Origin: Sistotremastrum niveocremeum HHB9708
Taxonomy: Eukaryota > Basidiomycota > Agaricomycetes > Sistotremastrales > Sistotremastraceae
Assembly: GCA_001630475.1 (NCBI GenBank)
Contig: KV419419.1
Span: forward strand, 404,436 to 468,435
Length of the DNA stretch: 64,000 nt
Reading direction: 5' to 3'
Part shown: one piece after another, positions 56,007 through 64,000 of the stretch
Position numbering within the stretch: position 1 is the stretch's first letter
Layout: the number at the start of each line of letters is the position of its first letter
Translations under genes and position numbers: made by a program
Notes under the pieces: model-generated
Databases searched by the model: none
What the model was told of the DNA's origin: nothing
The model's input: only the letters and a program-made list of their open reading frames with translations

Positions 56007-57624
56007 CTACTTCGATTGCCAAATAACTTCTTTTCTGGGCTTGAACCGCTTTCGAAGCTCCTTCTTCAACGCGTCGCAGGAGGGCGAGGCCATGTCGCAT
56101 GTACGATGGAGGGTGGTCCGCTGCATGACGAGGTCAAATACTTCTCTTCGGCGCTGTCTCATATCCTCTCCTTTTACTACAATTCCCTCCGTCGATGAGT
56201 CTGGGTCCGGTGTCGAGGATGGAATAGGGACTAAGCGTTTGAAAGCCCCATAGTCATCATAGGTTTCCAGTAGCTGAAGAGAGGAAAGGAAGTCGGGATT
56301 CGATTTGCGTCGATCATGAAATATGTCCGCCAGGCGAGGTCCATTGGCGTCAAGGAGGTAGATTATTGATAATAAGGGGAACAAGGCCAAACGTTCCATA
56401 AGACGCTCGGAGTTGACGGTGCTGTGTGAAATGCATAGTCTGCGGAGTGGCGGTGACGCACACGAAAGAATCGCCAGCGCCATTATAGGAGAATCCAAAG
56501 CCCTATCAATCACGAAGGACTGCAGGTTTGGAAGGAATAATGCTCTCAGGAACTCGTTTATAGGCCACGAGCCGCCAACCTGCAGATGTAACAGGCTCTC
56601 CATCCTGATAACTCCATAACCTGCATAAGTGCACGTCAAGACCTTGCCGACCTCTATCAACTCCACAACCAGGGTTTGGAGGTGTGACATGGTCTGAAGA
56701 GCGGGCATGATTTGACTGGAGTAAGGGAATGAATTGGCGTTTGTTTCGAAAAGCTCCAGTATCCTGATTTGACTAAAGTCAATGATTCTGAAGTTCAAGG
56801 TCACGCTGCAGAGAGATATGGACAGAACGGGCTTGCTGTCCGGATAGACGTATCGTGGCCAGAAAGGGATTGGGGAGCAGCAAAAAGGAAGCTCTTCGCT
56901 AGACCATCGATCATCTACATGAAGACTGACTTCCTCGTAAGTGTTCACACCCATTCTGAATGCCGACCAATCGAAAGTTTCGAGGTCCCCATCCAGATGG
57001 AATGACCTGATGTCAAAATTCCGCTTGCCGGCTTGTAGGGTCTCTGTAATATATTGCCATTCTTCCGTCAGAGTTTGCTCTCTGACCAACGCGACGATAG
57101 TGATGCTGCGAGGGATGTCCAAGTCGCCCAGACGTTCCTTCCACAGATCGTATTTGAATTTGGGCGAGCGGTGATCAAGCCAGATGTATGACCATAGCGG
57201 TGCGTAAGCCAATGCTACCGCCCTCCAATAGCTGCAGACCACCGCTGCCATCGCCGGAAAGTTATGGTGTCCGCGAGCTGCTAGCTCGAATATGACGGTA
57301 AGAAGCTCATAGGGAAGTCGCCGGCTTAGGTCTGGGCCTTTGGTCGAAATGCTCTCCGTAGAGGTTTGCAGCAATTCCAGAGCTGATGCTTTCTGCAATA
57401 AATCGGTATCAGGAAGAGTAGTTGAGAAAAAGGGACTTTATACAGACCTGGAATTTGACCAACTCCTTTGACTGCTGCCGGCGGGAGAGCAACTTGAGGA
57501 GTCGCATCGTAATATCCTGGCTGCACTATGAGATAGACGAGTTGATAATATCAAATTGGGACAAGGATGAATAGTGCAAACCTCTCGAGGACTCTAGGTG
57601 TCGAACGAAGCAATGAGGGTACAT
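56007..57624 (-). CDS. F-box protein with leucine-rich repeats, member 3
   Basis: The main exon (57388-56007, about 460 codons) is certain: F-box RRLPYELLTVIFELAARGHH, then VVCSYWRAVAL and WSYIWLDHRSPKFKY, then leucine-rich segments (IRILELFETN, MSHLQTLVVELIEVG, LPNLQSFVIDRALD). Two short 5' exons (57624-57582 and 57525-57448) join in phase and supply an ATG, giving 500 residues; this N-terminus is a prediction. It is the first of four same-strand tandem paralogues. It is predicted to be an SCF substrate adaptor. Confidence 0.8.
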
Positions 57625-57958
57625 GATAAGAAATAGTCGCTTTTATGGGCTCGGGCCCTCATCGACAAGCAGCACAGCTTTGCGGTGCCTGCCACCGCAA
57701 TCATTCAGCCCTTATCGCAGTCCAGTACTTCAAGCTTCATAGCCCTGTGTCTCGAGCATGAGTCGAACGCTACAATTTTTCTCGTTTTTCTCGTCGCAGA
57801 ATCGGCTTATTGGGAAAGAAAGAGAAGTTGAAGTCGATGACTAATCACGAGGACGGTTGAGAAGAATCTTCGTACTCAGTTCATGAACGCATGTATAGGC
57901 CCAATCAAACGGCTATATTCTATAGGCAGTAGAGGAAGGAGCAGCTCGGATACAAAAA

Positions 57959-59476
57959 CTACTCCAAAGATCTCTGCCTAGGCTTATAACGGGACTTGAT
58001 CTCCGTCTTCCACTCTGCGCTAAACATACTAGACGACTCGGATGAGGTGTAGGTGTGAGGCAACTCAGGCAAGGTAATCCGTTGCATCACAACTCCAAAC
58101 ATGACCTTCTGCAGTTCAATCAACTGTGTCCTGCTGTACCGAATGGATTCTGCAGGTAAAGAGGCTGCATCGGTAGAGTTGAGAGAAGGAATGAGACAGT
58201 TGATCCAGGAAAATTGGTCACAACTTTCAAAGTGCTTGAGCAAAGGAAGGAAGTCAGGGTCAGCCATACGTCGAGCCACGAAACGCATCCCGATGGCAGA
58301 GTCTGCCAGATCTATGACGTAGATGGAAGTCAGACAAGGGTATGCGCCCAACTGCTCAAGAAGGACTTCTGAATCGACATTGCCCCACACAGAACAGAGT
58401 CTGCGTAGTGGGGGTTTAACCTTCGACAGTATTTTGAAGACTGCCTCGGATGCGAAATCAACTGCGAGTGATTCCAAGTTGGGAAGCTCCAATGCTTCCA
58501 GAAGACGGAGCTTTGGCCATACTCCACTGATCTGTAGTTGTCGTAGATGAGTCAGTTTGATGAGCCCATACCAATTATAATGGGAAGAAGTCTCGCGGAC
58601 TCCGTTGTACTCTATGACGAGCGTTTCGAGCCGAGGCATTTTCTTGAGAGCGGGCATGATTTCGCTCGGTTGCGGGAATGTCAGGTTTTCGGTGTCAAAA
58701 AACTCGAGGGTAGTGAGTTGACTCAAATCAAAGGACTCGAGGTCTGTGCCGACATGGCTGAGAGACACCGCGCGGATAGCATTCGCCTTGTCAGACTCTG
58801 GCCAGAACCAAGGCCTGATGTATCCGATGGGACCGTGCGGACTCGGAGGCTCCCTATCATCCCAAGGCCACCAATCGACCTGAAAGCTCATTTCTTCGAA
58901 GGTACCAAGGCGCATCTTGGAAATACACCAATTGAAAGTCTCAAAATTTCCATAGAAATTAAATGATTCAATCTCGTGGCCTCGCTCGAGACGCTGGAGT
59001 TCCTTTTCGACATAACGCCAATCTTCGGTCAAAGTCTGCTCTCGGGCGAGAGCGACGATAGTGATCCTGCGACGTATCTTGAGGTTGCCCAATCGCTCGT
59101 TCCACCGAAGATATTTTTCCTTCGGTGAGCGATAGTCCAACCAAAGATAAGACCATAAAGGCTTGTGCGTCAGCGCCACAGACCTCCAATACTTGCTGAC
59201 GAACATGACGACAGCCGGCACATTGTGATGAGCTCGCGCCGCAAGCTCGAATATCGCAGAGAGGAGTTCGAAAGGGAATCGACCATTATGCTGAGTGGTC
59301 GTGACAAGTGCATTGGTAGGTCGAATATTTCCGAGGAATCCATATGGGATTTCGACTGGATGCTCATTGGACTGGGTTGGCGTCCAATCTTCGCTTGGGT
59401 TGTCGAGCGTCCAGATCGTACTAGCACGGCGACTCGGAGCCCTTGAGGCAGCGATGTCAACCTGATTTGCGATCAC
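57959..59476 (-). CDS. F-box protein with leucine-rich repeats, member 4
   Basis: A single exon of 505 codons. A long unique N-terminus (about 70 residues) precedes the F-box FPFELLSAIFELAARAHHNV, then VSKYWRSVALTHKPLWSYLW. Shared family features: REQTLTEDWRYVEKELQR, ESFNFYGNFETFNWCISKMR, LTTLEFFDTEN and PSEIMPALKKMPRLETLVIE. It is closest to member 3. The 334 bases between the two genes hold nothing recognised. Confidence 0.85.
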   Translation of the reverse strand: MIANQVDIAASRAPSRRASTIWTLDNPSEDWTPTQSNEHPVEIPYGFLGNIRPTNALVTTTQHNGRFPFELLSAIFELAARAHHNVPAVVMFVSKYWRSVALTHKPLWSYLWLDYRSPKEKYLRWNERLGNLKIRRRITIVALAREQTLTEDWRYVEKELQRLERGHEIESFNFYGNFETFNWCISKMRLGTFEEMSFQVDWWPWDDREPPSPHGPIGYIRPWFWPESDKANAIRAVSLSHVGTDLESFDLSQLTTLEFFDTENLTFPQPSEIMPALKKMPRLETLVIEYNGVRETSSHYNWYGLIKLTHLRQLQISGVWPKLRLLEALELPNLESLAVDFASEAVFKILSKVKPPLRRLCSVWGNVDSEVLLEQLGAYPCLTSIYVIDLADSAIGMRFVARRMADPDFLPLLKHFESCDQFSWINCLIPSLNSTDAASLPAESIRYSRTQLIELQKVMFGVVMQRITLPELPHTYTSSESSSMFSAEWKTEIKSRYKPRQRSLE

Positions 59477-60165
59477 GGCTTCGACTGCGCCCTCGATAGG
59501 TTTCTGAATCTGGGATCGACCAGAACCGGTGACTTTCTGGGATGCATATGAGGCAAAACAGAAGACACGACTACAAAGTTTATACCTTCTTCAACTTCTT
59601 CCGGATCCATGACAGGAAAGAAGGCATTGATGTTGTGTCAATATATCTGGATCGAGAACAAGTCAGCTCAGGTCTCCGCGTGCCACCACCGTTCGCACCT
59701 TGTAAGTTGAGGATTTCGATGTGATGGGATGAGGCGAGAATGGTTTGCATTCTCGTTTGCCCATCGAGTCTATATAACGAATATCCGGCTTATTGTTAAC
59801 CTTGTCCTTGAAGCTTGAATAATGGACCTTGTTGTGGCGGCGCCTCCGACGCCGGCGGACTCGGTCACTCGGATTTATCGGAGATAAATCCGAATTCGGC
59901 TCCATCATCTATTGTCTGATGTCTGACTTCAGTTTTCTTGACGTGAAGGGGCTATGCCCATCTTCAGTTATAGGTTGCTAGGATTCCTGCTCGATCTGGC
60001 TGAACGATATGGACATACAATCATTGAAAGGCTCTCTAACGTCATCCATGTGAATAAATAGCCATGTTATTCGCAGTTTTGTGTAACTCACTATCTGATT
60101 AGCCGCCGTAGACGTCTCCGGATTCGAAAGTTCCCCATACAATGTGTCAGTCAACGGAAGTCTAG
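59477..60165. other. Intergenic between tandem F-box genes
   Basis: About 690 bases with short frames only. At 59835-59865 there is a GC-rich CGGCGCC/CGGCGG patch. No gene is supported. Confidence 0.4.
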
Positions 60166-61608
60166 TCATCTTCTCAATATACTCCATCCACTTGATGACT
60201 GGCGTGCAAAGCGCGTCCATGCCCTAGCCTCGTGTTCAAGAGAACTCGTGATGGTCTGAAAACAAGCGGGGTATAAGGAGTTTCGTTGCATCACGAGGTC
60301 GAAGATGGTTCTGCATCGTCTCTCTTGCTCATCTCCAGCGGCGCCCATATGATGATTCACATATGATGCAGAGTCCGTTCCAGGGCCTTTCACGGATAGC
60401 AGGTCTTGACAGCGGCCGTCGCGTTCATAGACATTGAAGTGTTGGAGTGTCGAGAGGAACTCGGGATCCTTCTGGCGATGTTCGCTCCACGCCACCCTTA
60501 TCGGGTTACTCGTCACGTCAACAACGTAAACCGAGGTCATGGAAGGAAATAGTGACAAGCGCTCTAAGAATCGTCTCGAGTTGATGGTGCTGCGCGAAAT
60601 GGATAATCGACGTAAAGGAGGAGGTTTGCCAGCACCGGCAATGATCGATAGTGCCATCAGAGGTGGATCAAAGGCCCGGTCAATCACGAAGGAATGCAAG
60701 TTAGGAATCTCAAGCGACCGGAGGAACGAGTTCGTGGTCCACGAACCGGCCAGTTGCAGATGGCGAAGATTTTCCAACCTGACGAGCTCATAGGTTGAGA
60801 AGTCGATGGGTTTCAAGTCTTCAAAGAATTCAAGGACGAAAGTTTGCAGATGTGGCATATTCCGAAGCGCCATCATCAATGAATCGGGGTCTGGAAAGGT
60901 ATCGTTAGATGTCTGGAAAATTTCCAGTTTTGTAATATTGTCCACGTGAATCCATGGGAAGTGTATGAGTACACCGCGCAGTGATATAGACTGAGTACGT
61001 CGGTCATCCTTCGAGTCTTGGATCGGCCAGAAAAACGACGAAGGATAGCGAGAAGGAGGTCTTTTGGTCACGCAACCATCATCGACATGAAGACTGACTT
61101 CTGGGAATGTGGTCAAGCTCAGGTTCCGGAGAGCCCAGGAGAACATTTCTTCATCGCCGTCGAAATGAAATGACCGGATTTGAATGAAATTGCTTCTCAG
61201 TCTATCCAATTCCATGGGAAGAAATTTCCAGTCTGTCGCGTAGTACTCTTCCTGAGTAACAGCAACGACAGTGATGCTGCGTGGAATAGGGAGGTCTCCC
61301 AGTCGTTTCGTCCACGTGAGATACTTCTTGTGTGGCGACCGGTGATTTAACCAGATATACGACCATAGGGGAGCGTGTGCTAAAGCGGTGGTACGCCAGT
61401 AACGGCATAGCACGACTGCGACAGCAGAAAAATTGTGGTGACCTTGAGCTGCAAGCTCAAAGATAACCGTAAGGGGCTCAGGTGGAAGCAGTCGACCAAG
61501 GTCACGGCCTGCCAGATTAGAATTCTGTCCCTTCAGCAGCAACGACGGGCTATCCTGAGTGTGTGAGGGCTGTGTACAGTTGAGTCCTGTCGCGATACCC
61601 ATAGTCAT
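60166..61608 (-). CDS. F-box protein with leucine-rich repeats, member 5
   Basis: A single exon of 480 codons from an ATG at 61608. The F-box RLLPPEPLTVIFELAAQGHH has EP in place of the usual EL at the key position, then VLCRYWRTTAL and WSYIWLNHRSPHKKY. Leucine-rich segments: ITKLEIFQTSN, MPHLQTFVLEFFEDL, IPNLHSFVIDRAFD and PPLRRLSISRSTINSRRFLE. It is highly similar to member 3 in the repeat region, suggesting a later duplication of that pair. Confidence 0.85.
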   Translation of the reverse strand: MTMGIATGLNCTQPSHTQDSPSLLLKGQNSNLAGRDLGRLLPPEPLTVIFELAAQGHHNFSAVAVVLCRYWRTTALAHAPLWSYIWLNHRSPHKKYLTWTKRLGDLPIPRSITVVAVTQEEYYATDWKFLPMELDRLRSNFIQIRSFHFDGDEEMFSWALRNLSLTTFPEVSLHVDDGCVTKRPPSRYPSSFFWPIQDSKDDRRTQSISLRGVLIHFPWIHVDNITKLEIFQTSNDTFPDPDSLMMALRNMPHLQTFVLEFFEDLKPIDFSTYELVRLENLRHLQLAGSWTTNSFLRSLEIPNLHSFVIDRAFDPPLMALSIIAGAGKPPPLRRLSISRSTINSRRFLERLSLFPSMTSVYVVDVTSNPIRVAWSEHRQKDPEFLSTLQHFNVYERDGRCQDLLSVKGPGTDSASYVNHHMGAAGDEQERRCRTIFDLVMQRNSLYPACFQTITSSLEHEARAWTRFARQSSSGWSILRR

Positions 61609-62060
61609 AATATTCAGAGGCTTGCCTTGATATCCGAGTTAATTCGCCTACGTATACTCAGAAACCGAGGCGACATCGTCACGGTTAATCTCAATGGTTG
61701 ATCTCAGCGTAAGATGTTGTGGGCGTGCAGAAGATTTAGAAGCCGAAAAACACGTGGCATGAGTCACTCCTAAATAAGAAGTTCCCTGCTCCCTGAAGCT
61801 CACTGGCAGCTAGTAGTAGTACGCAGTTACTATTTGTTGGTAGAAGGCTTCGTCGAGCATCTGTCTACTCTGAAAAAATCGATAGAGAGCGTAGGATTAG
61901 AAGACGAAAACAAAACAGCAAAATATTCGGATGTAACAAAATCGCGTGTCTGATGGCTTTATGGCAGTACCTAGTGACTGAGAGTCCGAGATGTGTCCGA
62001 GATGTATCTGTCGCAATAGGAAGTCGGCAGGTCCGATAAGGAAAAGAGTCCCGGTATGAG
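61609..62060. other. Intergenic, nothing recognised
   Basis: About 450 bases upstream of member 5 and downstream of member 6. It presumably contains the member 5 promoter. Confidence 0.4.
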
Positions 62061-63574
62061 CTACTTTCTGCGTGAAACCAGACGTCGCATGCGCCTCTTC
62101 GTGTCCACCAGGACAGCACGCAAACCGGTCACAGGCTTGAGAGACTGCTGCAAATTCTTTCGATGCTCCGCTGCGACTGGAGAAGAGTAGTCGCACGTGG
62201 AGTGTGGAGAACGTTTCATCAAGCCATCGATGAAACTCTTTCGGATGCGAGCAATGTCATACCCCTCAGGGCACTCATCGCAAATGACTTCCGAATTCGA
62301 GAATGAATTTCCGACTCGAATTTCCTGTCGCCCGTGGTCGCCATATAATGTCAGGCTATCGAGTGATGGGGAGAAAACGAGTGGTCGATAGAATTGTCTG
62401 ACCAAGGTCTCGGGGAAGCTGGAATAGCCGATATCAAGTAGCGTGATCGAGGAAAGAGCTGAAAGGACTGGTAAAGTCGATAATGAATGTAAAAGCAGGT
62501 TGAGATCCAGACGAGTGCGCGATAAAGAGAGTGTTCGTAAAGGAGGGGATGATTGGGCTAATATCCTGAGTATATCCAGTGCTGATGCTGGCGTGTTGTC
62601 CAGTACGAAGGTTTGCACGTTGGGCAGGTCTATTGATGCCATGAACTTACCAATAGACCAGTTCCCAGACAGTTGTAGGTGAGTAAGACTACTTGATGGT
62701 CGACGGATGCCTGGCAAGTCTGAGAAGTCGTGTCCACCCCGGAATCCGGTATATTCAACGACCAAAGTACGGAGCACAGGCATTTTGGCAAGTGCGGTCA
62801 TGAGAATGCGTGGATCAGGGAATGTACTATCCGAGAGATCGAACAACTCGAGGATAGTTAAGTGATCGGGATCAAAGAAAAATTCGACGGCGATGCTGGA
62901 GAAGGAGAGGACGCGGGGCGCGCTGACGTCGCCGCATCTGGGCCAGATAGGAACGCAGCAGCAAGAGTATGGGCTGCTGTTGCGGACGCTGTCGCTGTCC
63001 ACGTGTAGAGACAGTTCTTCGCAAGAGCCTAGCGGCCCGGCACCGAGATAGATGTAATCTAGTGCGCGAATACTTCCGTCGAAATGGAAAGAAGTGATCG
63101 GATAAGTTCGGGTGCTTAAAGCCAGGACGATGTACTGCCAATCCGCATTACAGACCTGTTCGTCTACAGGTACGACGACGGTGATGTGACGACCGTCGTC
63201 ATAATGAGTGCCTAGTCGCTGGTTCCAGAGGAGGTATTTCGATTTAGGGGAATGATGATTGAGCCACAGAAAAGCCCAGAGTGGACTGTGATCCAGAGCC
63301 ACGTTGCGCCACATTCTGCAGACTAGGACAGCAACGGCAGGAAAGTTATTGTGCTCTTGTGCAGCGAGCGTGAAGATTGCAACGAGCAATTCGTAGGGAA
63401 GACGCTCGACGGCCTTCCCTAGCCCATTTCCAAACTTTAGCGACTGTTCATGTTGTGTTTTAGAGACCGTCTGCCTCTAAGGTTTCGTCAGAAAAAGAGT
63501 TCAGCCTCAAAGGAAAGCATTGGCACCAAGACTGCGCGACTCTGACGGGAACGCAGCATAGAGAGGGGCGGCAT
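62061..63574 (-). CDS. F-box protein with leucine-rich repeats, member 6
   Basis: Exons 63574-63527 and 63476-62061 give 487 residues. The main frame has no ATG before its F-box, but a 50 nt GT-AG intron in phase links it to a 16-residue first exon starting MPPLSMLRSRQSRAVL. The F-box is RLPYELLVAIFTLAAQEHNN, then VCRMWRNVAL and WAFLWLNHHSPKSKY. Leucine-rich segments follow (LTILELFDLSD, MPVLRTLVVEYTGF, LPNVQTFVLDNTPA). The C-terminus is basic (KRRMRRLVSRRK). A TATA-like TTTATAAG lies just upstream of the proposed start. Confidence 0.8.
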
Positions 63575-64000
63575 CTTATAAACCTCAAGACTGCGCGTCG
63601 ACCTAGAGCAATAAATCGGGACAAGGATCCTCGCTATCGTTCTGAAACGTACTTAAGCTGATGTCGTCGTGGTGAGAATGTTTGAGAAAGCCCACGACGG
63701 GCGAGTCTCGAATGCTCCCGCTTTTGGACGCCGCTTCTCTGCTTTCCCGGCGCCGATGCTCTTCCCCACGATGACCATTTTTCGTGTCATTCAGGGTTGA
63801 GCTGCTCACTGTCCTACAAGTATCCTCCTGGTCCGGAGGCTGACCATTTAATTGGTACGGAATAATATCCCAAAAAATCATGCGGCACAGAAGCTGAAAA
63901 GGCGGTGTTGTTTCGCAGTGTTACGGCAAGATATAAAAGTGTATTTAGACCCTATATACGCGTTCTATATATACAAATTTAATCTATATTTTATCCTATT
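63575..64000. other. Right edge, possible partial gene
   Basis: A minus-strand frame at 63603-63881 (92 codons, ending DPCPDLLL) could be the last exon of a gene lying outside the window. It has no recognisable domain. The final 100 bases are A/T-rich. Confidence 0.25.

Noticed and set aside
1-64000. tRNA or rRNA genes, CRISPR arrays
   Set aside because: No cloverleaf with A and B boxes, no rRNA core sequence and no regularly spaced direct repeats were recognised by eye; a tRNAscan or Rfam run could still find a diverged one.

Overview
The window is nuclear DNA of a filamentous basidiomycete, most probably an agaricomycete mushroom. The evidence is dense genes split by 47-62 nt introns, large F-box families, a Helitron protein of the agaricomycete type, and several families I know only from Agaricomycetes. 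Most exon chains below were built by hand and hold reading phase across every junction; where they do not, I say so.

Layout. (a) 1-19.5 kb: a 2.8 kb segment carrying an F-box gene occurs twice as an inverted pair (111-2922 and 16699-19544). The roughly 13.8 kb between the arms holds two F-box genes, a 14-exon kinase with an MLKL/HeLo-like helical N-terminus, a RING/coiled-coil protein and a decayed leucine-rich gene. (b) 19.5-29.6 kb: gene-poor, with one damaged relative of the decayed gene. (c) 29.6-33.2 kb: three tandem paralogues with a nucleotidyltransferase-like core, only one of which keeps the metal-binding acidic pair. (d) 33.3-43.1 kb: transposon territory, with a 349 bp MITE, a 480-residue agaricomycete-type protein and an intact 2048-codon Helitron Rep/helicase ORF. 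(e) 44.3-55.4 kb: housekeeping block with phytoene desaturase, a YEA4/SLC35B4-type nucleotide-sugar transporter, MAK16 (ribosome biogenesis), a multipass membrane protein, the nucleoporin NUP53/NUP35 and mitochondrial ribosomal protein bL21m. (f) 55.7-63.6 kb: four same-strand tandem F-box paralogues related to the two at 3.3-6.7 kb.

There is no operon logic here. Two pairs of housekeeping genes share short divergent promoters (48200-48373 and 54621-54719). The rest of the window is shaped by tandem and inverted duplication of F-box-type genes, decay of some copies, and transposons. The observations most worth following are the inverted duplication whose coding part is more diverged than its flanks, the MLKL-like kinase, the nucleotidyltransferase-like trio, the pseudogene broken by a 10 bp tandem duplication, and two GC-AG introns in MAK16.
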